From Maribellus maritimus (GTDB lineage Bacteria > Bacteroidota > Bacteroidia > Bacteroidales > Prolixibacteraceae), in assembly GCF_022267315.1 (NCBI RefSeq), contig NZ_JAIKLE010000005.1, forward strand, positions 186,001 to 250,000: 64,000 nt of DNA, written 5' to 3'. The notes under the pieces were generated by a model. That model was not told the origin of the DNA. It did not search any database and was given only the letters and a program-made list of their open reading frames with translations. Positions 18,594 through 26,623 of this stretch are shown in pieces. Numbering within the stretch: the first letter of the stretch is position 1; each line of letters starts with the position of its first letter. The translations under genes and the position numbers were made by a program.

Positions 18594-19300
18594 TACATTT
18601 TACGAACGTCGAGAAATAAACCCGACTCGTAGTTTTTTAAACGCTCAATCTTCTTTGAAATATTTCCGGCTGCGTTTTCAGGGGTTGGCATTTGCTCTGT
18701 CCCTTTTGCACTTTTTAATCTTTTCATGGTAGGAAATTTTTCATTCTCCGGTAATCCATAAATATAATCCTGCATTTTTGTATCGATTAACCCGGGAGCA
18801 AGCGCACAAAAATGAATATCGGGAAACTCTTTGGCATACAAATTTATCAGCATATTTAATGTGGCTTTTGACAGGGAATATGCATTCCATCCGCGTGAAC
18901 CGCTTACCGATGCTCCGGATGAAATAGCCACAATTTGTTTGATTTCTTTAACCGCATCAGTCAGAGCATCAATAAGTAATTTATTGGCCCACACATTTAC
19001 ATCCATCACTTTCTGTATCTCGTTGAGCTGAGTCTCTTTTAAATCTTTTATTTCACTCAACATTCCGGCATTTAAAATAACGAGGTCAAGTTGTTTTACT
19101 TCCTGTAGAAAAGAAAAAATATTTTGAGGTAAACGTTCAAAATCAGTCACATCCTGACTCAAAAAATGAAAATTTTCGTTCGAGTCTAATCCCTCATTTA
19201 TTTTCCTGCTGATGCCGAAAACCGTGTTCCCATTTTCAAGATAATATTTTGCAAATCCAAAACCTAATCCTGAACTGGTACCTGTTATTAGAATATTCAT
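18593..19300 (-). CDS. Short-chain dehydrogenase/reductase (SDR)
   Basis: A 235-aa classical SDR. The nucleotide-binding TGTSSGLG motif is at residues 6-13, NAG at 77-79 (LDLVILNAGM), and the active site is Ser127/128 with Tyr141-x3-Lys145 (YSLSK). The short N-terminus and SRK after beta-2 suggest NADP(H) preference, but the substrate is unknown. The C-terminus is longer than in minimal members. Single gene, convergent with sodC and followed upstream by the DUF308 gene on the same strand 59 bases away. Confidence 0.85.
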   Translation of the reverse strand: MNILITGTSSGLGFGFAKYYLENGNTVFGISRKINEGLDSNENFHFLSQDVTDFERLPQNIFSFLQEVKQLDLVILNAGMLSEIKDLKETQLNEIQKVMDVNVWANKLLIDALTDAVKEIKQIVAISSGASVSGSRGWNAYSLSKATLNMLINLYAKEFPDIHFCALAPGLIDTKMQDYIYGLPENEKFPTMKRLKSAKGTEQMPTPENAAGNISKKIERLKNYESGLFLDVRKM

Positions 19301-19359
19301 AATTATTTTTTTTGTTCATTTTTTTCAAAAGGGAATCAACAAACCGCGCTGCAGAAAAG

Positions 19360-19875
19360 CTAATTCTGACGAAATTTTGAAGTATTTATAATTGAAAACA
19401 ATCCGTATATCAACGCATAGATACCTATTAAAACCGTAATCATACGTGTACTCTCAAAAGGATTAAGAACGATAATCCCTCCGGTAACAACCGACAATAT
19501 TCCTACGAGTAACATAATTGTATTTGTAAAACCTGCATTTCTGTTTCTAAAAAAAGAAAACATTAAAATTGCTCCGATTACCAAAGCCCAAATACCGATA
19601 ATAGCGACCAAAAGAGTGGCAACCAACTCCGGTTTTGACAAAATCAACACTCCCAGTAAAAGTCCGATTATACCTTCCGGCAACAACAAATACCAACGCG
19701 AATTATTTTTTCTTAAACGAACAGCGCCGGCAACTGTTGCAATCCCGCCCACCAGGATAGTAAATGCAAAATAAACTCCAAGTGCAGCTAAAGTTATCCC
19801 GGGAAACAGGATGGCTACCAGTCCGAAAACAATGGCTAAAAAGCCATTTATATTGATAAAATAACGTTTAAACAT
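19360..19875 (-). CDS. DUF308/HdeD-family membrane protein
   Basis: A 171-aa integral membrane protein with about six transmembrane helices arranged as three hairpins. Gly-rich repeats are visible (VLIGIYALIYGLFSI near the end; LGVYFAFTILVGGIATVAGA in the first half). The family includes HdeD, linked to acid resistance in enterobacteria; the molecular function is not known. It is on the same strand as the SDR gene and could share its transcript. Confidence 0.8.
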   Translation of the reverse strand: MFKRYFININGFLAIVFGLVAILFPGITLAALGVYFAFTILVGGIATVAGAVRLRKNNSRWYLLLPEGIIGLLLGVLILSKPELVATLLVAIIGIWALVIGAILMFSFFRNRNAGFTNTIMLLVGILSVVTGGIIVLNPFESTRMITVLIGIYALIYGLFSIINTSKFRQN

Positions 19876-20340
19876 CTTTTACAATTTTATTTATTTACAA
19901 ATCGTTTAGAAATAATTGTACCAATTTAAAAAGTGTTGCTTTAAGAACATTCCTTAATTCTTCCTGCGAAGAAATTCTACAGTCACTCTACATAATTCCT
20001 CACACTGCGATTTTAATAAAGAATTCTCTGTTCAATCCTTTAAAACACGAGTCTTCCGGAAGACCAGACTCAGCTTGTTTTGAACAAATGATAAAACTAC
20101 TTTGTTTTTATTTTTATTCTCTCCCCAAAAAAACACACAAAACACTCACAATCAAAACAATAAACAACAAACAAAACCATCTCATTTTGTCAGGGAACAC
20201 TTTATTTTAAAAATTTCATTATCCTTTTTATCGCCCTCTGGCTCCATAACAAATTTGGTTACTTTCAATCAAAAATACTCGATTCATGGCATAGTATTTT
20301 CATCTTTTTATATAGAAATAAAGTTAAAAATTATTTAAGC
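19876..20340. other. Gene-free region upstream of DUF308 and small membrane protein genes
   Basis: AT-rich, with a C/A-rich stretch near 20125-20190. A 78-codon frame (20102-20338) is low-complexity, rich in Asn, Gln and Lys, and has no family look, so it is not called. Promoters for both divergent neighbours must lie here, but no clean TAnnTTTG box was found. Confidence 0.4.
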
Positions 20341-20739
20341 ATGAATGGGTTATTTTTGGGTATCATTTATTTGGTTTCAATTTCATTTTTTATAACTCTC
20401 TTTTTTATAATGTTATTAAAAAGGAGAGGCCCATGGGGAAGTTTTTGGACCTTTTTCGCCATTATACTTCTGTCGGTATTTGTTGCCGACACATGGGTTG
20501 GTCCGGTAGGCCCTATATTTTTCAACCATATTTATTGGGTACCTCCGCTGACTGTAGGATTGCTGATTGCACTTCTACTGGCAGCAACGACACCCAGCCC
20601 AAAGACAAAAAGTGAATTGGAGCTGCAGAAAAAAGAAATAACAGAAAACAAAAAAGCAACCATTACACTTGGAACCTTTTTTTGGTTCCTGTTTGCTGTA
20701 ATGCTTATGCTCATAATAGCCGGTTCTGTTTTTAAATAG
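20341..20739 (+). CDS. Small integral membrane protein, hypothetical
   Basis: A 132-aa protein with four predicted transmembrane segments: residues about 4-26, 33-50, 62-82 and 108-130. A charged loop (about 86-105, PKTKSELELQKKEITENKK) lies between the third and fourth. I do not recognise a family with certainty. The aromatic-rich GPWGSFWTFFAI segment and short size recall small cytochrome-oxidase-associated or transport-accessory proteins, but no heme or metal ligands stand out. Followed after 35 bases by the TonB-C-like gene on the same strand. Confidence 0.65.
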   Translation: MNGLFLGIIYLVSISFFITLFFIMLLKRRGPWGSFWTFFAIILLSVFVADTWVGPVGPIFFNHIYWVPPLTVGLLIALLLAATTPSPKTKSELELQKKEITENKKATITLGTFFWFLFAVMLMLIIAGSVFK

Positions 20740-20774
20740 TGAATAGTTAATAACCACAAAAATTTGAAAAAGTT

Positions 20775-21491
20775 ATGAGACAATTAAAAATGAAAAAAAC
20801 GATTACAAGTTTATTTGCAGTTGTATTTGCAATGTTCTTCGTCTTTGGAGCTTCGGCGCAAAAACACATGCACCACAAAAACAATTACATGATAAGTGAT
20901 TTAGAAAGAATGGAAGACGAAAACATGGATTATTTAAACCAGATTTACAAAATCGTAAAAGACTATCCTGCCTTTTCCTACACCTACCGCTTAGAAGATG
21001 GTAAAGTTAAAAACGTGGTAGTGGAAGGGGTTAATAATAATCTGGACAGAAAAAGACTTGAAATAGTACTGTTTGACCTGAAAACCAATAAAAACAGGAT
21101 GAAAAACAAAGCCAACCGAATGGGTGTTTTTTATTCAGTTGACGAACAAGCTGAATATGAAGACGGTTGGGAATCATTAAAAACAGATATTTTAAGTAAC
21201 CTGAATTATGCTGATGAAGCAAAAAACTGGGGTGTTGAAGGAACCGTTTTTGTAAAATTTGTTGTTGATGAAAATGGAGAAATTCCTTTTATTTCCACAA
21301 GTACAAACATGGAATCGCCAATAGACATGCATGTTGATAAACTCGAACAAGCAGCAGCAGAAGCTATTAAAGCAACATCAGGAGACTGGGAACCGAGTGA
21401 AGTTGAGAATGAAGAAGTAGCCTCACTCCTTATTATTCCGGTTACATTTGATGTAAAGAAAAGTCCATTTTTACCTACAATGATATTGTAG
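20775..21491 (+). CDS. Exported protein with TonB-C-terminal-like domain
   Basis: A 238-aa protein with a signal peptide (hydrophobic ITSLFAVVFAMFFVFGASA, cleavage near AQKH). An in-frame ATG five codons later gives an equally good signal. Residues about 135-230 resemble the TonB C-terminal domain found in many small Bacteroidota energy-transducer-like proteins: WGVEGTVFVKFVVDENGEI, then a helix LEQAAAEAIKATSGDWEPSE and a final VTFDV strand. There is no N-terminal membrane anchor and Pro-rich linker, so this is not a full TonB; the domain is free in the periplasm. Role unknown. Confidence 0.7.
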   Translation: MRQLKMKKTITSLFAVVFAMFFVFGASAQKHMHHKNNYMISDLERMEDENMDYLNQIYKIVKDYPAFSYTYRLEDGKVKNVVVEGVNNNLDRKRLEIVLFDLKTNKNRMKNKANRMGVFYSVDEQAEYEDGWESLKTDILSNLNYADEAKNWGVEGTVFVKFVVDENGEIPFISTSTNMESPIDMHVDKLEQAAAEAIKATSGDWEPSEVENEEVASLLIIPVTFDVKKSPFLPTMIL

Positions 21492-21505
21492 TTATAAAAA
21501 CAAGC

Positions 21506-21543
21506 AAAAAAACGGATTGAATGAATTTTCAATCCGTTTTTTT
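21506..21543. terminator. Bidirectional terminator
   Basis: Perfect 16-bp stem (7 A plus CGGATTGAA pairing with TTCAATCCG plus 7 T) with a 6-base loop, between the convergent TonB-C-like and aldehyde dehydrogenase genes. Confidence 0.92.
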
Positions 21544-21570
21544 AATTATGATTTGAGAAAAGAAACCCTG

Positions 21571-22986
21571 CTAACCAGGTGTTCCCATACTAATCGCCGT
21601 TCTTTTTTTATCTGTTCTGATATCCTGAAATTTGTCGATATAAACTGTTTTTACATTTACAAATTCGCGAATACCATTTAAGGCAAGCTCTCTTCCGTAG
21701 CCCGATTGTTTAGTCCCCCCAAAAGGCAAACGAGGATGAGATTTTACCAAAGCATTTACAAACACAGCTCCGTCCTCAAATTCAGGAATTAACTCTTCTG
21801 CTCTCTCAAGGTTATTGGTAAACAGTGAAACACCCAGACCATAATTTGAAAGATTACTTAAATAAATGGCCTCTTCTGTATCTTGTGCAATAATTATTGG
21901 CGCCACCGGACCAAAAACTTCCTCTTCAAAAAGTGGCATACCGGGCTTTACCCCAGTTACTAAAGTTGGTGGATACAAGGCTCCTTCGGGCATATCACCG
22001 GCAATAACTTTTGCCCCCATTTCAACCGATTTACGCACCTGTTGAATTACTACTTCCGCTTGTTTTTTACTTGAAAGCGGGCCAATATCGCTCTGCATGT
22101 TAAACGGATCGCCAAACGACAAGTTGTTTATTGCCTTTCTGAATTTTTCAATAAATTCCTCACTGATATTTTTATGAACAATAAATCGTTTTGCTGCAAT
22201 GCAACTCTGACCGGCATTTTGCATACGGGCTTTTAACCCAATTTCAACGGCTTTATCAATCTCTGCATCTTTAAGTACGATAAAAGAATTATTTCCTCCC
22301 AGCTCAAGAACCGTTTTTTTAATATTTTTCCCTGCCAATTGAGCTACTTCCGCTCCGGTCTGTTCACTCCCGGTTAAAGAAATTGCTTTTACAACTTTGT
22401 GTTCAACAATATCTTTTACTTTCTCTGAACCAATTACTAAATTTTGAAAAACACCCGGAGGGAATCCTGCTTTTTCAAAAATACCCTGGATAGCCCGGGC
22501 AGAAATCTGAACATTAGAAGCATGTTTCAATACAATTACATTGCCTGCCATTAATGTTGGCGCAGCAAAACGAAAAACCTGCCAGAAGGGAAAGTTCCAG
22601 GGCATTACACCCAGAATTGTCCCCAGTGGTTCAAACTGTACAAAAGCCATATGCGCGTCTGTAGCCACAGCCTCACGATGCAACATCGATTCAGCATTTT
22701 CAGCATAATGTTCGCATACCCAAGCACATTTTTCTATTTCAGTTGTTGCTTCTGCTTTTGTTTTTCCCATTTCTTTTGTAATGGTTTGCGCAAGTAAACT
22801 GTTACTTTCCTTTAATAAATCTGCAACCTTTAACATCAGCTTCTTACGGTATTCAAAAGTGGTCCTTTTCCATTCATCAAATGCTTCATCCGATTTTTCC
22901 AGGGCCTCATTAATTTCAGTATCTGAAAACGTTTCAAACTCTTGAATCACTTTTCCTGTGTAAGGATTTATACTTTTTAATGTCAT
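21571..22986 (-). CDS. gabD: NAD(P)-dependent aldehyde (succinate-semialdehyde) dehydrogenase
   Basis: Residues are counted from the ATG at 22986 (MTLKSINPYTG), the usual family start; an ATG 36 bases upstream would add a non-conserved leader. The 471-aa enzyme carries catalytic Cys262 (NAGQSCIAAKR) and general-base Glu228 (LELGGNNSF), with the cofactor segment PWNFPFWQ. The short length and FGGTKQSGYGREL C-terminus match the SSADH/GabD-like branch, which oxidises succinate semialdehyde to succinate. Substrate assignment from sequence alone is tentative. No GABA transaminase is adjacent; the downstream terminator serves both strands. Confidence 0.85.
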   Translation of the reverse strand: MTLKSINPYTGKVIQEFETFSDTEINEALEKSDEAFDEWKRTTFEYRKKLMLKVADLLKESNSLLAQTITKEMGKTKAEATTEIEKCAWVCEHYAENAESMLHREAVATDAHMAFVQFEPLGTILGVMPWNFPFWQVFRFAAPTLMAGNVIVLKHASNVQISARAIQGIFEKAGFPPGVFQNLVIGSEKVKDIVEHKVVKAISLTGSEQTGAEVAQLAGKNIKKTVLELGGNNSFIVLKDAEIDKAVEIGLKARMQNAGQSCIAAKRFIVHKNISEEFIEKFRKAINNLSFGDPFNMQSDIGPLSSKKQAEVVIQQVRKSVEMGAKVIAGDMPEGALYPPTLVTGVKPGMPLFEEEVFGPVAPIIIAQDTEEAIYLSNLSNYGLGVSLFTNNLERAEELIPEFEDGAVFVNALVKSHPRLPFGGTKQSGYGRELALNGIREFVNVKTVYIDKFQDIRTDKKRTAISMGTPG

Positions 22987-23179
22987 TATTATACTTTTAA
23001 TTAAATATTTCTTTTCAGGCATATAGAATATCCAAAATTATTCCACGAAACTTCTGATGACAAAACACCAAAACAAAAACTAATAAGAAATTAATAATTA
23101 ACACATTACGCAAAAAAACGAAACATTCAGAATTCCGTTAAACAAAAAATGTGTGTAAAAAATCTACAGGTAAAAATAT

Positions 23180-24076
23180 TTATCTACCCCGAATAACATG
23201 AATTGCATTCGGAATAATCTCCAGTTTCAAGTTTTTAACTTTTCCGATTACTTCACCGTCGATTTGAAAATCCTGAGTTTTATCCAGCGTTATTTTTGCC
23301 TTTTCTGACCGATAAACCTTTACATACTCCATACGATGAAGATTACCGGTAAAACCCGCAAAAATAAAATTAAACACAAACCACCACGGGTAAGGTTTGA
23401 TTGTTACAATTTCAAATTTTCCGTCACTAATATTTCCAGCCGGATTTATTTTTACTCCTGTTCCGTAGCTCTGAGCATTTGCAATTACAATCATTTCAGC
23501 CTTCAACCTCTTTTTTCTTCCTCCTGTTTCAATGTTATATGAAAAAAAAGATTTAGGTGAAAATAGTTCTTTAAAAAGCTGTTTCCCATAACCGATCATT
23601 CCCCTTGTATCCTCTTTTTCAAAACGTTTTACAATTCTTGCATTTATTCCTACATCGCTTAAATGGAAACAATAATATTTGTCATTCACCCGGATAACAT
23701 CCATCGGCACGCCGCGCCCCTTTATACTTATTTCCAAAGCATCGAAAAAACGCGTTGGAATATCAAGGTTAAAAGCCAGTCCGTTTGCAGATCCCCCCGG
23801 AATGATGCCAAGTGCAGCTTTTTTGCCAATCATTTCTGCGGCTACCATATTAAATGTTCCATCTCCTCCAAACGCAATAACTTTATCAGGCCGGTAAATA
23901 TTCAGCAACTCGCGGATATCTTTACTATCGTTTTCTCCCGTTGTTTTGTAAATTTTATACTCAAATCCTTCCGTTTTGGCAAAATCTAAGATTTGTGTTT
24001 CATAATCTCCTTTCCGGTTGTTTCCCGACTTGGGATTGATAACAAATAAAATTTTTTGTTTTGATTTCTTTTTCAA
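23180..24076 (-). CDS. Diacylglycerol/lipid kinase family protein
   Basis: A 298-aa DagK/YegS-type kinase. The ATP-binding GGDGTFN is at residues 70-76 and the second conserved motif GGSANG at 94-99; INPKSGNN opens the catalytic domain. The C-terminal beta domain (FEIVTIKPYPWW, then DFQIDGEVIG) is complete. These enzymes phosphorylate diacylglycerol or related lipids with ATP at the inner membrane. It is divergent from the phosphatidate-phosphatase-like gene with 67 bases between, which suggests coordinated lipid turnover. Confidence 0.9.
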   Translation of the reverse strand: MKKKSKQKILFVINPKSGNNRKGDYETQILDFAKTEGFEYKIYKTTGENDSKDIRELLNIYRPDKVIAFGGDGTFNMVAAEMIGKKAALGIIPGGSANGLAFNLDIPTRFFDALEISIKGRGVPMDVIRVNDKYYCFHLSDVGINARIVKRFEKEDTRGMIGYGKQLFKELFSPKSFFSYNIETGGRKKRLKAEMIVIANAQSYGTGVKINPAGNISDGKFEIVTIKPYPWWFVFNFIFAGFTGNLHRMEYVKVYRSEKAKITLDKTQDFQIDGEVIGKVKNLKLEIIPNAIHVIRGR

Positions 24077-24143
24077 TGTTCTTTGTTTTATGATGGCTTA
24101 AAACTTGTAACATCAATTATACCAAAGAAATTGAGCATAAAAC

Positions 24144-25250
24144 ATGAAGTATTTTAAACCTGTTTTTAGAGGAATAAAAAAGCCATTCAAATTCTTAAAA
24201 GTATTTTTAAAACAAAAAGCCGGATGGTTAGATGTACCCAAGATTCTTCCCTACAAAGGCTACGGAAATGAAACAGACGTTTTTATAGAAGGTATGGTAA
24301 TAGAGGATAAAGGATTAACCAAACCAAAAGATAATCAGCAACTTTGGCAAAACATATTGGCAACCTTTAAACGTTTTTCGAGTGACGAAATCCCCGGCGT
24401 AAAGGTAAAGGCGGAATTCCTGCATGAAAAACAAATAGCAACTACTGATGAAAAGGGATTCTTTTCCTTTCACTTCTATTTACCTGATAAAAAAAATGAA
24501 TTACTTACCAAAGAATGGCATACTGTGCACCTCAGCCTACTCGATCAAATTGTGGAAAATCAACCACAAATTTACACAACGGGTGAGGTCAGAATAACTT
24601 CCGGAAACCAGTCAAGAATCATTGTTTCGGATATTGATGACACTGTAATGATCTCTCATTCCACCCAAACACTGAGAAAATTGCGGTTGATGCTGTTAAA
24701 AAACGCTCTTACCCGTCTGCCATTTCCTGGCGTAGCTCAATTTTACCAATCGCTCAACCATGGAAAAGAAAAACAGGAAAACAATCCCTTTTTTTATGTT
24801 TCCAGCAGCGAATGGAATTTGTACGACCTCCTCGAAGATTTTTTCAGTTTTAACAAACTTCCCAAAGGGGTTTTTTTGTTGCGAAAACTAAACAACAGTA
24901 TCTATAAATTTTGGAAATCAGGAGGAGGAAATCATGACCACAAGTATAAAAAAATAAAGGCGTTGCTAAAATTTTACCCGCAACAAAAATTTATTCTTAT
25001 TGGCGACAGCGGTCAGCAGGATCCATCCATTTATTCAAAAATTGCATTTGAGTTTCCCGGTCGGATTGAAGCCATTTATATCAGAAGGATCAGGTCGAAA
25101 AGTTTTGCCGAAAAACAGGAAAACCTCGACGAAAAGTTACTGGAGGTACAAACGCTTTATACCGAAGTAAAGGACACGATTCAGGCCGCCCGGCACGCTT
25201 CAAAAAACGGTTTAATAAATGCGGGGGTACCGTCAGAAATCAAAAACTAA
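24144..25250 (+). CDS. App1-like phosphatidate phosphatase domain protein (DUF2183)
   Basis: A 368-aa protein. The catalytic domain (about 155-330) has the HAD-like DIDDT motif, with Asp163 and Asp165 in IIVSDIDDTVMIS. YVSSSEWNLYDLL and the DKY/IGDSGQQDP segment follow, as in the catalytic domain of yeast App1, a phosphatidate phosphatase. The N-terminal 150 residues form a beta-rich module that often precedes this domain. Converting phosphatidate to diacylglycerol would oppose the neighbouring lipid kinase. There is no signal peptide, so it is cytoplasmic or membrane-peripheral. Confidence 0.85.
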   Translation: MKYFKPVFRGIKKPFKFLKVFLKQKAGWLDVPKILPYKGYGNETDVFIEGMVIEDKGLTKPKDNQQLWQNILATFKRFSSDEIPGVKVKAEFLHEKQIATTDEKGFFSFHFYLPDKKNELLTKEWHTVHLSLLDQIVENQPQIYTTGEVRITSGNQSRIIVSDIDDTVMISHSTQTLRKLRLMLLKNALTRLPFPGVAQFYQSLNHGKEKQENNPFFYVSSSEWNLYDLLEDFFSFNKLPKGVFLLRKLNNSIYKFWKSGGGNHDHKYKKIKALLKFYPQQKFILIGDSGQQDPSIYSKIAFEFPGRIEAIYIRRIRSKSFAEKQENLDEKLLEVQTLYTEVKDTIQAARHASKNGLINAGVPSEIKN

Positions 25251-25257
25251 AACAGAC

Positions 25258-25314
25258 AAAAAGGGTATAAAACAAACCAATTTCAAAGCAACTGTTTTGT
25301 TTCAAATACCCTTT
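25258..25314. terminator. Bidirectional terminator-like hairpin
   Basis: AAAGGGTAT/ATACCCTTT outer stem (9 bp) with a partly paired AAACA/TGTTT interior, lying between the convergent phosphatase and SpoIIAA-like genes. Confidence 0.65.
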
Positions 25315-25336
25315 ATTTCATTCGTGCAATTCCGGT

Positions 25337-25693
25337 TTAATCAATTATCCAGTTCCTGGCTTCAGTAATATCCTCGTGAGAAAAATATTCTACCGCTCCT
25401 GAAACAAACGGAGTTGCCAGGTTTGACCACAATTTTTGCCATGCATTTTCGCCGACAACAGCTATCTTATCAATGTCGTCGAAATGCTTTACGTATGTTT
25501 TTAAATCTTCCCGGAATGCAGTGGGTGTGATACTTTTTACATTATCCAACTGGACGTAAAACTTTATTTTGCCAAATTTTTCTACCGATTTTTCGATAAG
25601 CGGCGTAATTTTGTCGTAATCATTTTTTGTAATGTTGCCATCCACCTTGATGGCAATCAAATCTTTTTGAGTAATATCTAAAACCTGGAACAT
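25337..25693 (-). CDS. SpoIIAA-like (STAS-related) protein
   Basis: A 118-aa protein of the SpoIIAA-like family (PF11964 type). It opens MFQVLDITQKDLIAIKVDG, has the central ITPLIEKSVEKFGKIKFYVQ strand-helix, and ends with AVEYFSHEDITEARNWI. The family has a STAS-like fold and lipid-binding pocket, with no known enzymatic function. Last gene of the copB operon, 30 bases after osmC, which places it in a stress context. Confidence 0.82.
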   Translation of the reverse strand: MFQVLDITQKDLIAIKVDGNITKNDYDKITPLIEKSVEKFGKIKFYVQLDNVKSITPTAFREDLKTYVKHFDDIDKIAVVGENAWQKLWSNLATPFVSGAVEYFSHEDITEARNWIID

Positions 25694-25723
25694 AAAAGTT
25701 GATTTTACAGTTCACTAAACTAT

Positions 25724-26152
25724 CTATTCTTTAAGGCTTGCTTCAAGTGTAATTTCAAGAGAAGAAAGCGCTTGTGAAACGGGGCAATTTTCTTTTGCTT
25801 TTGCTGCCAGCTCTTTAAAAATATTTTTATCAATATCTGGCACCACCGCCTCCGTTGTCAACTCACTTTTACTTATTTTAAAACCACTGTCCGCTTTCTC
25901 AATGGTCACTTTCGCGGTTGTGTCAATCGATTTGGCTTCGTAACCTTCTTCGGTAAGCAAGCCTGAAAATGCCATAGAAAAACAACCGGCATGTGCTGCC
26001 GCTATCAGTTCTTCAGGATTTGTACCTTTCCCATCTTCAAATCTTGATGAAAAATTATACGCAAACTCTTTTCCTGACTCATTAAGTTTTACTGTTCCAA
26101 TGCCTTTTTTTAAATTTCCTTGCCAATTGGCATGAGCTTTATTTGTTTTCAT
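25724..26152 (-). CDS. osmC: OsmC-family peroxiredoxin
   Basis: A 142-aa OsmC/Ohr-type protein. The two redox cysteines are present: the peroxidatic Cys in AAHAGCFSMAFS and the resolving Cys in ENCPVSQAL. The N-terminus KAHANWQGNLKKGIGTV and the GTNPEELIAAAHAG segment are typical of OsmC rather than Ohr. It reduces organic hydroperoxides with low-molecular-weight or lipoyl thiols. It sits in the copB operon between the DUF302 and SpoIIAA-like genes, in line with copper-linked oxidative stress. Confidence 0.9.
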   Translation of the reverse strand: MKTNKAHANWQGNLKKGIGTVKLNESGKEFAYNFSSRFEDGKGTNPEELIAAAHAGCFSMAFSGLLTEEGYEAKSIDTTAKVTIEKADSGFKISKSELTTEAVVPDIDKNIFKELAAKAKENCPVSQALSSLEITLEASLKE

Positions 26153-26200
26153 ATCTGTATAATTTAAATTAAACTTTCTTATTTATTTCGGGGATAAAAT

Positions 26201-26590
26201 TTATAATGCGGCAATTGCTTTTTCAAGCTTTAGATTCACCAATCTTGCAAAACTTTTAAGGTCATCGTTTTGAACTGCCTGCATCGATGCAATTGGACTG
26301 ATTGCTGCTACTTCAGTCTTGTCCGGGGACATTTCTTTTACGATGACGTTGCAAGGTAACATCGTGCCAATCTTGTCTTCCATTTCCAATGCATCGTAGG
26401 CAAGAGCAGGGTTGCAGGCCCCCAGAATCCTGTATTTATTATAATTTTCAACTCCCAACTTTTCCTTGAACTTTTCGTCAATGTTGATTTCGGTCAGAAT
26501 ACCAAAACCTTCTTTTTTTAATTCATTTTTTGCAGAAGAAACCGCTGTCTCAAAATCTGCATTCAACACCTTTTCTATATAATATTTCAT
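26201..26590 (-). CDS. DUF302 domain protein
   Basis: A 129-aa single-domain DUF302 protein, with GFGILTEINIDE, the conserved Cys segments LGACNPALAY and MLPCNVIV, and an acidic tail helix. DUF302 proteins form small dimers of unknown function; they often travel with copper or sulfur-stress genes. Gaps of 33 and 48 bases to copB and osmC support one operon. The two cysteines could bind a metal or thiol, which is speculation. Confidence 0.82.
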   Translation of the reverse strand: MKYYIEKVLNADFETAVSSAKNELKKEGFGILTEINIDEKFKEKLGVENYNKYRILGACNPALAYDALEMEDKIGTMLPCNVIVKEMSPDKTEVAAISPIASMQAVQNDDLKSFARLVNLKLEKAIAAL

Positions 26591-26623
26591 AAGAATATTT
26601 TTAAGTGAAAATAACTTTGCTTT

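Noticed and set aside
20102-20338. 78-codon frame before the small membrane protein
   Set aside because: Low-complexity Asn/Gln/Lys-rich stretch without a start signal; ends just before the next gene's ATG.
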